In this document: in pieces, positions 31,017 to 38,902 of the stretch | Layout: the number at the start of each line of letters is the position of its first letter | Position numbering within the stretch: position 1 is the stretch's first letter | Assembly (NCBI GenBank): GCA_003164335.1 | Contig: PLTF01000070.1 | Location: 1-38,914, forward strand | Length of the DNA: 38,914 bases | Direction: 5' to 3' | Origin: Fibrobacterota bacterium | Lineage (GTDB): Bacteria; Fibrobacterota; Chitinivibrionia; Chitinivibrionales; Chitinispirillaceae | Notes under the pieces: model-generated | Seen by the model: only the letters and a program-made list of their open reading frames with translations | What the model was told of the DNA's origin: nothing | Database searches by the model: none | Position numbers and translations under genes: made by a program

Positions 31017-32789
31017 TTATATCTTTTCCCTTTTGCAATAGGACGTATGCAAGAGGTGATGCGATTTCTCACCGAGCGGAACATTAAGGAACTCGGCATA
31101 AATCTGCTTGATTTTTGGGTTATCGTGCGATTTGCGCAGCTTCTTGCTTCGGTCTTCCTTGTAAATGGCACCGATGCGTGATTTGCGCTTTTCGTTCGTG
31201 GTGAGGCGTGGTTGCCCGCCGCCGCCGATGCAGCCGCCGGGACAGGTCATCACCTCGACAAAATGATACGATTTTGCTCCGGACTTGATCGCTTCGAGCA
31301 CGGTCCGGGCATTGGCGAGACCATGTGCCACCGCAAGGTTGACCGTTGCACCTTCGAGAAACGACCACTCCGGAACCGCGCCGGTTATGGTGAGCGACAG
31401 CTCTTTAACCCCGGTAAGACCGGCGAGCTGGTTGATGTGCAATCCGTCGAACGGCAACTCCCTTCCGGTAATGATTTCGTAGGCCGTCCGCAGTGCCGCT
31501 TCCATGACGCCGCCGGTATTCGCGAAGATGTCTGCGGCACCCGACGAAACGCCGAGAATCTGATCGACCTCTTCATCGGGCAGGCCGACAAAATTGATAC
31601 CCGCCTGCTTGATCATGCGGGCCAGCTCGCGAGTCGTCAATACCGCATCGACGTCGCGGACCCCGCTCGAATCCATTTCGGGCCGGTCGGCCTCAAATTT
31701 CTTTGCGGTGCAGGGCATGATCGAAACAACATAGATATCTTCGGGTTTTTTGCCGACCTTTGCCGCCCAGTAGGTTTTTGCCACGGCGCCGAACATCTGC
31801 TGCGGCGACTTGCAGGTGGAAAGGTTCAGCAGGAATTCCGGATAAAACGTCTCCACGTATTTTATCCAGCCCGGGGAGCAGCTCGTGAACTGGGGGAGAG
31901 CCACCTGTTTTCCCTCCTTGATCGCACTCTTCAGCCGGGAGAGCAGTTCCATCCCCTCCTCGATAATGGTGAGGTCGGCGGTGAAGTTGGTATCGAAAAT
32001 ATTGTCGAACCCGAGGCGGCGGAGCGCTGCATACATCTTCCCGGTGACAAGCGTGCCGGCCGGAAGGCCGAAACATTCGCCGAGAGCCGCCCGCACCGCA
32101 GGCGCAGTCTGGACAACGACTGTCTTCGAGGGATCTTCGAGCGCCGCCCACACCCGCTCGATATGGCTGTTTTCGACGATCGCGCCCACCGGGCACACGG
32201 CGGCGCACTGGCCGCACTGGACGCAGCTGACATCGGCGAGCCCGAGGGTAAACGCCGGACCGATGACCGTGGCAAATCCCCGGTTCTGGGGAAAGAGCGC
32301 GCCGACTCCCTGCACCTGGGTGCAGGCAGTGACGCACCGGCGACACTTGATGCACTTGGAATTGTCCCGCACCAGTGCCCTTGTCGAGTCATCGATCATC
32401 GCCCTGGTCTTTTCCCCCTCATACCGGAGCGTGCGGATGCCGAGCTCATAGGCAAGGCGCTGGAGTTCGCAGTCCTCATTACGCTCGCAGGTCTGACAAT
32501 TGCCGTCGTGTTCCGACAGCAGCAGTTCCACCACGGTACGCCGTGCTTCACGCACGCGCTTTGTGCTGGTATGGATCTTCATTCCTTCACCAACGGGAAA
32601 TGAGCAGGCGGCCGCGAGGGATTTCGCACCTTCGACCTCCACCATGCAGACGCGGCAGGCGCCCTGCGGCTCGAACCCTTCGAGGAAACAGAGGGTCGGA
32701 ATCGCAATACCCGCCTTCTTCGCCGCATCGAGGACCATCGTGCCCTCCGGCACGGTTATGGAAACTGAGTCTATGAAACAGGTAGGCAT
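31017..32789 (-). CDS. hydA: [FeFe]-hydrogenase catalytic subunit 2
   Basis: Second catalytic subunit, 590 aa, with the same M3 layout as hydrogenase 1: [2Fe-2S] domain (Cys34, Cys45, Cys48, Cys62), His-Cys region HDGNCQTCERNEDC, two ferredoxin motifs (CIKCRRCVTAC and CVQCGQCAAVC), then the H-domain. Motif L2 is MPCTAKK (Cys360) and L3 is TCPGGCIGGGGQP. Motif L1 reads TSCSPGW: Ser305 replaces the second cysteine, which corresponds to an H-cluster [4Fe-4S] ligand in well-studied enzymes. The ATG overlaps the preceding stop (TAATG). The open frame extends 14 codons further upstream, but MPTCFIDSVSITVPEG is the natural start. It forms a complex with the two upstream subunits. Confidence 0.95.
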   Translation of the reverse strand: MPTCFIDSVSITVPEGTMVLDAAKKAGIAIPTLCFLEGFEPQGACRVCMVEVEGAKSLAAACSFPVGEGMKIHTSTKRVREARRTVVELLLSEHDGNCQTCERNEDCELQRLAYELGIRTLRYEGEKTRAMIDDSTRALVRDNSKCIKCRRCVTACTQVQGVGALFPQNRGFATVIGPAFTLGLADVSCVQCGQCAAVCPVGAIVENSHIERVWAALEDPSKTVVVQTAPAVRAALGECFGLPAGTLVTGKMYAALRRLGFDNIFDTNFTADLTIIEEGMELLSRLKSAIKEGKQVALPQFTSCSPGWIKYVETFYPEFLLNLSTCKSPQQMFGAVAKTYWAAKVGKKPEDIYVVSIMPCTAKKFEADRPEMDSSGVRDVDAVLTTRELARMIKQAGINFVGLPDEEVDQILGVSSGAADIFANTGGVMEAALRTAYEIITGRELPFDGLHINQLAGLTGVKELSLTITGAVPEWSFLEGATVNLAVAHGLANARTVLEAIKSGAKSYHFVEVMTCPGGCIGGGGQPRLTTNEKRKSRIGAIYKEDRSKKLRKSHDNPKIKQIYAEFLNVPLGEKSHHLLHTSYCKREKI

Positions 32790-35700
32790 TATGCACCCCT
32801 TTCTGAACTGACGGTTTTGCCATAGTCGCATCGCAGGCAGCGCTTTGCCTGACGGAGGGCAACACCCTCGGTCCAGCCCTGCTCAACCTCGTCGAAGTTG
32901 TTCCGCCGCCGGTCTACCGCGATCACGGACGGCTTTTCGCGCGCAAAGGGTACCGGGTCGGCATCCGGATCGAAGCTCGTCTGAACCTCTTTATTCGTGC
33001 GCCAGAAGGCATGGGATTCCCCGGCAAGGAACGTATCTATGCCGATTGCCGCAAGTTCACCCGCGCCGATGGCTTCGACCACCGATGCGGCCCCGGTGAC
33101 CGCGTCGCCGCCGGAAAAGATCCACGGCACCGAGGTTCGGCCGGAGGCCCGGTCGACCGCCAGTGTTTTTGCGGGCGTCAGGAGAAGGGGGATTCCCTCG
33201 AAGATTTCATGGCTTTCCACGCGCTGCCCGATGGCTGCGATGATCTGGTCGCAGGGTATCACGAATTCGGTCTCCTGCGAAAGCTCCGGCCTCCGCCGGC
33301 CCGATGCATCGAATGACCCGAGTGTCATGGAGCGGCATTTGAGCCCGGTGGCTCGATCGTTGCCGGCGACCACCTCGATGGGCGCGGTCAGCAGCGTAAG
33401 CTTGACACCTTCCGCCTTTGCCTCTTCGATCTCCTCCGCATAGGCGGGCATCTCTTCACGGGTGCGACGATAGACGATGGTCACGGTTTTCGCCCCAAGC
33501 CGGATGGCGGTGCGGGCGGCATCGATGGCCGCATTGCCGCCGCCGACCACCACGACATCTTTACCGACAGGAACCGATCCGCGGAGGTTGTACTGGCGCA
33601 GGAACGCAAGGGCATCCACGACGCCGGCAGTTTCTTCTCCCGGAATGCCGAGTTTCACCGGCTGCTGCGCACCGATGCCGAGGAACACCGCTTCACAGCC
33701 TTCAGCTTTGAGTCCGGCAAGGGTAATGTCGCGCCCCAGGCGCATGCCGGTGACGATTTCGACGCCCATCCGCTCGATCATTCTCACTTCACGGGCAAGA
33801 ATTTCCCGCGGCAGCCGGTAACTCGGAATCGTCTGGACCAGCATGCCGCCCGGACGGGGCTCAGCCTCGAAAACAGTCGGCCGGTACCCGAGCCGGGCAA
33901 GAAAGTAGGCACAGGAGAGCCCCGCCGGTCCGGCGCCGATGACCGCGATTTTCCGCGCCGCATTGGCAAGGGATTCACGCACCTCAGGCACCTGGATCGT
34001 GACTTCCTGGTCGACCATGAACCGCTTGACTGCCCGAATGGAAACCGCATCGTCGAGCGATGCGCGCCGGCACTTCGCCTCGCAGGTATGGAAGCATACG
34101 CGCGCGCAAACCGAGGCAAAGGGATTGCGCTCCCGGTGGAGCCGCAGTGCTTCGGCGTAGCGCTTTTCGCCGACCAGCGATACGAAACCCGGCACGTCGA
34201 CCGAGGCGGGACAGGCGCTCTGGCACGGCGCCCGGACGAGACCCGCGCATGCTCCCGCTTCGCAGTGTTTATCCAATATATGTGCTTCATACTCATGACG
34301 GAAATGGCGGATGGTCGAGAGTACCGGGTTGGGAGCGGTCTGGCCCAGACCGCAGAGCGCCGTGTCGCGAATCTGTTCACCGAGAGCGATAAGCTTTTCT
34401 ATATCCCCCTGGGCGCCCTTGCCGGCACAGATACGTTCGAGGATCTCGAGCATTCGTTTGGTCCCGACCCGGCACGGGACGCATTTGCCGCAGGACTCAT
34501 CCTGGACGAATTCGAGAAAAAAGCGGGCCACATCCACCATGCAGGAGTCCTCATCCATGACGATAAGGCCTCCCGAGCCCATGATTGCCCCGAGTTCATT
34601 CAGGGATTCATAGTCGAGTGCAACGTTGAGATGCTGCCGGGGAATGCAGCCGCCGGAGGGTCCGCCGATCTGGGCGGCCTTGAATGCCTTGTTGCCGACG
34701 ATACCGCCGCCGACATCGTAGAGAAGCTCGCCGAGCGGGGTACCCACGGGAACTTCGACAAGGCCCGTATTGTTGACAGCTCCCGCCAGAGCGAAGACTT
34801 TGGTTCCCTTGCTTTTTTTCGTGCCGTAGGCGGCATACCAGGCGGCGCCCCTGCGCATGATGGCCGGAACATTGGCATAGGTCTCGACATTGTTCAGGAC
34901 CGAAGGTTTGCCCCACAGTCCCTTCTGGGCAGGAAAAGGCGGGCGCGGGCGGGGTTCGCCGCGATTGCCCTCTATGGAGGTCATGAGGGCGGTTTCTTCG
35001 CCGCAGACGAAAGCGCCGGACCCCATGCGGATCTCGATATCGAAAGTAAACATGCTGCCGAGGATATTGGTCCCGAGAAGGCCGTATTCGCGCGCCTGGT
35101 CGATGGCAATTCCGAGACGTTCGACGGCAAGCGGATATTCGGCCCGTACGTAAACGTAGCCCTTTTGCGCACCGACGGCGTAGGCCGCCACGGCCATGCC
35201 TTCGATCACGCTGTGCGGATCCCCCTCGAGTACGCTGCGGTCCATGAATGCTCCGGGGTCGCCTTCATCCGCGTTGCAAAGAACATACTTAATCTCGCCG
35301 GGCGATTTACGGGTGAAGCTCCATTTGAGTCCGGTCGAAAAACCCGCGCCGCCCCGCCCCCTGAGCCCACTTTTCTTCATTGCATCGATTACCGCATCAG
35401 GCTGCATTTCGACAAGGACTTTCGCGAGACCCGCATACCCCTCGCGGCCGATATAGTCTTCGATGGAAAGCGGATCGATTGAACCGCAATTGGCAAGAAC
35501 GATTTTCGTCTGCCGCTTGAAAAACTCCACGTCGACCAGCTTTTCATTGACGGCTCCGGTCACGGAATTTTTATTGAGCAGCCTCTCGATGGGTTTTTTG
35601 CCGATGATATGCGACGAAACGATCTCAACGGCGTCGGCGGGAGCGACATTCTGGTAGAAGGTGCCGTCCGGCTCGACGACGAGCACCGGGCCCTTGACGC

Positions 35701-35935
35701 AAGGTCCGAGGCAGCCGGTCGGCCGTATCACGGCGAGGTGCGCGGCATTCTGGTCGGCAAGCTCCCGAGCAAGCGCATCCTGCAGCCGGGGCGATCCCGA
35801 GGCTATGCATCCCCCACCCATGCAGATGAGGATTTGATAGGGCACCTTGCTCCTGAGCGTTGTCTCATCGGCGGCTTTTTTTGCAGCGCATGCCGAAAGA
35901 TCGGCAGGGGTTTTCAGTACCGTTGTTGCGGCCAT
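32789..35935 (-). CDS. NuoF-GltD fusion: flavin subunit of hydrogenase 2 joined to an NADPH oxidoreductase
   Basis: A 1048-aa fusion. Residues 30-115 are a thioredoxin-like [2Fe-2S] domain with all four ligands (Cys38, Cys43, Cys75, Cys79). About 125-545 is NuoF/HydB, with GLRGRGGAGFSTGLKW, CNADEGDPGAFMDR, GSGAFVCGEETAL and the [4Fe-4S] motif ESCGKCVPCRVG. From about 565 follows a complete glutamate-synthase-beta/NfnB-like module: two cysteine clusters (CQSACP, and CARVCFHTCEAKC), an FAD Rossmann motif GAGPAGLSC (about 664), an NADPH Rossmann motif GGGNAAIDAA (about 792) with YRRTREEMPA, and FSGGDAVTGAA. The C-terminal ferredoxin domains of standard HydB are replaced by this module. It could link the hydrogenase to NADPH as well as NADH. 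One-base overlaps on both sides indicate an obligate complex. Confidence 0.93.
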   Translation of the reverse strand: MAATTVLKTPADLSACAAKKAADETTLRSKVPYQILICMGGGCIASGSPRLQDALARELADQNAAHLAVIRPTGCLGPCVKGPVLVVEPDGTFYQNVAPADAVEIVSSHIIGKKPIERLLNKNSVTGAVNEKLVDVEFFKRQTKIVLANCGSIDPLSIEDYIGREGYAGLAKVLVEMQPDAVIDAMKKSGLRGRGGAGFSTGLKWSFTRKSPGEIKYVLCNADEGDPGAFMDRSVLEGDPHSVIEGMAVAAYAVGAQKGYVYVRAEYPLAVERLGIAIDQAREYGLLGTNILGSMFTFDIEIRMGSGAFVCGEETALMTSIEGNRGEPRPRPPFPAQKGLWGKPSVLNNVETYANVPAIMRRGAAWYAAYGTKKSKGTKVFALAGAVNNTGLVEVPVGTPLGELLYDVGGGIVGNKAFKAAQIGGPSGGCIPRQHLNVALDYESLNELGAIMGSGGLIVMDEDSCMVDVARFFLEFVQDESCGKCVPCRVGTKRMLEILERICAGKGAQGDIEKLIALGEQIRDTALCGLGQTAPNPVLSTIRHFRHEYEAHILDKHCEAGACAGLVRAPCQSACPASVDVPGFVSLVGEKRYAEALRLHRERNPFASVCARVCFHTCEAKCRRASLDDAVSIRAVKRFMVDQEVTIQVPEVRESLANAARKIAVIGAGPAGLSCAYFLARLGYRPTVFEAEPRPGGMLVQTIPSYRLPREILAREVRMIERMGVEIVTGMRLGRDITLAGLKAEGCEAVFLGIGAQQPVKLGIPGEETAGVVDALAFLRQYNLRGSVPVGKDVVVVGGGNAAIDAARTAIRLGAKTVTIVYRRTREEMPAYAEEIEEAKAEGVKLTLLTAPIEVVAGNDRATGLKCRSMTLGSFDASGRRRPELSQETEFVIPCDQIIAAIGQRVESHEIFEGIPLLLTPAKTLAVDRASGRTSVPWIFSGGDAVTGAASVVEAIGAGELAAIGIDTFLAGESHAFWRTNKEVQTSFDPDADPVPFAREKPSVIAVDRRRNNFDEVEQGWTEGVALRQAKRCLRCDYGKTVSSERGA

Positions 35936-36468
35936 TATTTTTTCGCCTCCCCATCGGCATGTTCCTTCGACCGATAGCCGTTAAGAAGCTCATTGATGCG
36001 GGCGGGTTTAACCCGCTGATGTACCTCGTCGTTCACCATGATGACCGGAGCCAGGCCGCAGGCGCCGAAACAGCGGCCGACGCCGATCGAAAAAAGGCGA
36101 TCCGGCGTGGTCTCGCCGACATCGATTCCCAGATTTTTTTTGACTGCGTCAAGCACCTGCTTCCCGCCCCGCACATAGCAGGCGGTGCCGAGGCAGACGC
36201 GGACCAGGTATTTGCCGCGCGGTACGGTCGAGAAGAAGGAGTAGAAGCCGACGACTCCGGCAACCTCGCTGAAAGGCTTATTGAGGGCGGCTGCTATCCG
36301 GCGCAGGGCTTTATCCGGCAGGTAGCCGAACATGGTCTGGGCGGTTTGCAGTACCGGGATGAGCGCTCCGGGTTTTCCGCGGTACTCCTCAAGTACACCT
36401 TCGAGGTGTTCGAGCATGTGCTCCTCCGATACCTCTCCGGTTGCAGTGCAGGAACAATCGTCACACAT
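35935..36468 (-). CDS. NuoE-like [2Fe-2S] subunit of hydrogenase 2
   Basis: A 177-aa NuoE/HydC-type subunit. It has the helical N-terminal domain (IPVLQTAQTMFGYLP) and the thioredoxin-like cluster site (VCLGTACYVRGG and RCFGACGLAP), with C-x4-C and C-x3-C ligand pairs. An unusual N-terminal stub MCDDCSC adds three closely spaced cysteines. The ATG follows AAGGGAG at good spacing, and the stop overlaps the next ATG (TAATG). It lies 105 bases after the histidine kinase on the same strand; that gap shows no convincing promoter, so it may be on the same transcript. Confidence 0.93.
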   Translation of the reverse strand: MCDDCSCTATGEVSEEHMLEHLEGVLEEYRGKPGALIPVLQTAQTMFGYLPDKALRRIAAALNKPFSEVAGVVGFYSFFSTVPRGKYLVRVCLGTACYVRGGKQVLDAVKKNLGIDVGETTPDRLFSIGVGRCFGACGLAPVIMVNDEVHQRVKPARINELLNGYRSKEHADGEAKK

Positions 36469-36573
36469 AGCTAATCTCCCTTGATTGTGAAATGACAGAG
36501 CTTCAATAGCGACCCGCGTAAAGTTGCCGACACCCCATAGTTACCGATACAAAACAGGCGAACCGGCACGTTA

Positions 36574-38424
36574 TTATGAAACCTGCCGTACCGGCAGGGT
36601 AAAAATGAATGCATTACCCGAGTCGCGCGCTTCGTGGCGGATTTTCCCGCCATGAAGCTCAACTATCTGGCGACAGATAAAAAGTCCAAGCCCGGTACCT
36701 CTCGCCCGCTCGGCCTCCGGTGCTGCAGCAAGCCGTGAAAACCGCTTGAAAAGTTTCGCAACTTCATTCTCGGTCAATGGCCGTCCGCTGTTGTACACTT
36801 CGATGGCTACTGCAGTGTCAAGATGGTTTGCGCTTAGCCGGATGATGCCGTTTTCCGAGCCGTATTTTATCGCATTGCCGATAAGATTGTTCATGACCAT
36901 GAGGAGCAGCGCAGGGTCGGCCGTTACTACCAGGGCAGGGGGAATGCAGTTTTCAATGGTCATGTGCCGTTCCTGCGCCTGGCGGCCGAGGGCCGAAACC
37001 GATTCGTCGATAATGGCTTCCCTGAGGTTTACTTCGGCGGGAGTGAGCGTAAGCTCGTCCTTTTCGATGCGGGCGAGGTTGAGAAAATTCTTAACGGTCA
37101 TATCGAAGTAATCGAGGTTACGGGCAACCGACGACATCGCCTTTGCCTGCGCCTCGTTCAGTTCGCCGAAATAACCGTCCCTGACGCTGCAGGCATTGAG
37201 CATCGTCGAGGAGAGGATTCCTTTCAGTTCATGGGACACCATGCCGACGAGATCGATATACCTTTTGTTAAGTATGCCCAGTTCTTCGTTGGTACTGCGG
37301 AGGCGGGCATCGCGCAGGGTGAGCTTATCGGCCATTTCGTTGAAGGAGCTCGTCAGTTCATGGATCTCCTGCAGGCTGTCCTTATCCGGAGCGCGCAGGG
37401 AGAGATTACCGTCGGCCAGGCTCGCCGTCGCCTTTACGAGACGAGTCAGCGGGTTTGCGATGCTTCCGGCCAGGACAAGGGTGAGAACCAGGGCCAGCAG
37501 GGTGCATCCGGCAATGATGACCAGAAACATGATCGCATACCACCGGATCGTATCCCGGAGCGGGGCTTCGAGGGCGCCGACATAGAGGGCCCCCGCAATT
37601 TTCCCGGTTTCATCGCGAATCGGTTCGTAGGCGGTCAGATACCAGTCGGTGACGACAAAGGCGCGTGAGTACCACGGCATGCCCTTCCCGACGACGCTGT
37701 TGTACACCTCCGCCGACATCCGGGTTCCGATCGCGGGTTCGCCGTCGCGGTCGAGCACGTTGGTTGCAATGCGGATATCGTCCTGAAAAATGGTCACGGT
37801 CCCCACCGGCTTTGCATCATAGAGCCGGTCTTCAAATACCATCCGATGGATACGGCCGACGAGGTCGCCGAAGCGATTGATCACCTTGCCTCCCAGTATA
37901 ACGCGCTCGACAAGGCCGGTTGAATCGAAAATCGGAGCGGCGCATTCCAGCGCCATGGCGGAGGTTAAAAGAGCCCGGGAGGAAGGGATAGCACGGGGAG
38001 TTTGCCTGACGGCGACAATCGACCGTTCATACAGCGGTTCCCCGATACCGATTAATTCGCCGCTGTCAATAATTCTCGTGCCGCTCCCGGCATTGCCGTG
38101 GAACGCCTGCAGGACCAGTGGGCTCCGTGCGGCAGCGGAGTCGGATCGTTCCAGTACATAGAGGTAATCCAGGCCAAGCCCGGCCTTGAGTTTGGCGGGA
38201 TCGCGGATGGAGCCCGCCATTTCAAAGGCCCTCTTCATGTTCTCGACCTCATTTTCGTAAACCGCATGCGCTGCCGAAAGATTGTAGCGCATCTGCTTCT
38301 GTGCACGATCGATAATGCTCGTGCGAATCGCCCAGTATCCCAATACGGCAATGAGCGACCCGAACAGTACAATAATGAGGAGGAACGAGAGCACAATTCG
38401 CGTCCGCAGACCCGACCGTCTCAT
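36574..38424 (-). CDS. Membrane sensor histidine kinase (Cache-HAMP-HisKA-HATPase)
   Basis: A 616-aa sensor kinase. Transmembrane helix 1 lies at about 10-32 and helix 2 at about 298-322, enclosing a periplasmic Cache-type sensor of some 265 residues whose end reads TIFQDDIRIATNV and DWYLTAYEPIRD, as in Cache_3-Cache_2 domains. Then follow HAMP (about 323-378), a HisKA domain with phospho-acceptor His398 in VSHELKG, and an ATPase domain with N box NNLIGNAIKYG and G box GTGLGLFICRQ. No receiver is attached. The start overlaps the stop of the upstream Rex-domain gene (ATGA). The ligand is unknown. Its position directly ahead of hydrogenase 2 and the orphan receiver at the end of the locus suggest control of that hydrogenase. 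Confidence 0.92.
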   Translation of the reverse strand: MRRSGLRTRIVLSFLLIIVLFGSLIAVLGYWAIRTSIIDRAQKQMRYNLSAAHAVYENEVENMKRAFEMAGSIRDPAKLKAGLGLDYLYVLERSDSAAARSPLVLQAFHGNAGSGTRIIDSGELIGIGEPLYERSIVAVRQTPRAIPSSRALLTSAMALECAAPIFDSTGLVERVILGGKVINRFGDLVGRIHRMVFEDRLYDAKPVGTVTIFQDDIRIATNVLDRDGEPAIGTRMSAEVYNSVVGKGMPWYSRAFVVTDWYLTAYEPIRDETGKIAGALYVGALEAPLRDTIRWYAIMFLVIIAGCTLLALVLTLVLAGSIANPLTRLVKATASLADGNLSLRAPDKDSLQEIHELTSSFNEMADKLTLRDARLRSTNEELGILNKRYIDLVGMVSHELKGILSSTMLNACSVRDGYFGELNEAQAKAMSSVARNLDYFDMTVKNFLNLARIEKDELTLTPAEVNLREAIIDESVSALGRQAQERHMTIENCIPPALVVTADPALLLMVMNNLIGNAIKYGSENGIIRLSANHLDTAVAIEVYNSGRPLTENEVAKLFKRFSRLAAAPEAERARGTGLGLFICRQIVELHGGKIRHEARDSGNAFIFTLPVRQVS

Positions 38425-38636
38425 ACCGACGCCCCCGGGGACTTCCGCACCGCATTGTTGATAGGGTAAAGCAAGGTATCATATTCCCTGAGAGTATTCA
38501 CCACCTGGTATGCAGTAATGCCGGGAGCATCGGCAATATCACCGGAGCAGACCTTCGAAACGGCGCAGGTTTTAAGGCGGGCGATGGCAGCCCGATACCG
38601 GGGAAACCGGGAGATAGCATTATCCGAAATCGCCAT
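38421..38636 (-). CDS. Stand-alone Rex-type winged-helix DNA-binding domain
   Basis: A 71-aa protein that aligns by eye to the N-terminal DNA-binding domain of Rex: FPRYRAAIARLKTC matches the Rex LPLYYRYLKxL helix, SGDIADAPGIT matches SxELAEALGVT, and AYQVVNTLREY matches AQVRKDLSYFG. The NAD-binding Rossmann domain of Rex is missing entirely, replaced by a short tail. The ATG at 38636 has a perfect GAGGAG 6 bases upstream, so this is not just the fragment of a longer frame. It overlaps the sensor kinase start by four bases (ATGA) and is the first gene after the locus 2 promoter. Without a redox-sensing domain it may form heterodimers with Rex, compete for Rex sites, or respond to the kinase. 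That is inference. Confidence 0.65.
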   Translation of the reverse strand: MAISDNAISRFPRYRAAIARLKTCAVSKVCSGDIADAPGITAYQVVNTLREYDTLLYPINNAVRKSPGASV

Positions 38637-38664
38637 TATTCTCCTCAGGTCATGATAACAAATT

Positions 38665-38693
38665 ATAATATACCTATTCCCGTTCCTCGTCAA
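38665..38693 (-). promoter_or_regulatory. Promoter of hydrogenase locus 2
   Basis: On the minus strand TTGACG (plus 38688-38693) and TATTAT (plus 38665-38670) are separated by exactly 17 bases. The predicted start near 38658 leaves about 22 bases before the Rex-domain gene. Confidence 0.7.
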
Positions 38694-38703
38694 TGGGAAA
38701 AAA

Positions 38704-38717
38704 GTGAAAGCTTTCAC
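38704..38717 (-). promoter_or_regulatory. Rex-like operator upstream of hydrogenase locus 2
   Basis: A perfect palindrome GTGAAAGCTTTCAC, i.e. GTGAA-N4-TTCAC, matching the core of the Rex consensus TTGTGAA-N4-TTCACAA. It lies 10 bases upstream of the -35 element, comparable to the box at locus 1. Its right arm extends to TTTCACATTAA (38712-38722). Confidence 0.65.
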
Positions 38718-38784
38718 ATTAAAAATGAAATGGCCTGTAAATATAGGGATTTCGATTGCATCGCTATGCAATTAATGATGCCGG

Positions 38785-38795
38785 TTTCACATTAA
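38785..38795 (-). promoter_or_regulatory. Second Rex-type half-site upstream of locus 2
   Basis: The exact 11-mer TTTCACATTAA, 73 bases from the copy in the operator (about seven helical turns), with no clear partner arm. Confidence 0.4.
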
Positions 38796-38876
38796 CGGAA
38801 CATCGGCGAGGTTATTGGGATAGAAAAACAATGACTGCTCAGGCGGGGAACCGAACTTAAATCAAATGCCCTTGGT

Positions 38877-38902
38877 GGGGGAACCGCTAAGGCGGTTCCC
38901 CC
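38877..38902. repeat. Inverted copy of the palindromic extragenic element
   Basis: GGGGGAACCGC and GCGGTTCCCCC flank a 4-base loop. On the reverse strand it matches the element at 75-101 including flanking bases (CCAGGGGGAACCGCC on one side, GCGGTTCCCCCACC on the other). A related partial copy (GGCGGGGAACCG) lies near 38842. Confidence 0.7.

Noticed and set aside
31212-32603. 463-aa plus-strand open frame opposite hydrogenase 2
   Set aside because: Shadow frame; the minus strand encodes all hydrogenase cluster motifs.
34088-35482. 464-aa plus-strand open frame opposite the NuoF-GltD gene
   Set aside because: Shadow frame produced by GC-rich codon bias; the opposite strand has continuous family motifs over its whole length.
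36469-36573. Separate promoter and Rex box ahead of the hydrogenase 2 structural genes
   Set aside because: A single TGTGAAA half-site is present near 36484-36493, but no matching arm and no convincing -35/-10 pair.
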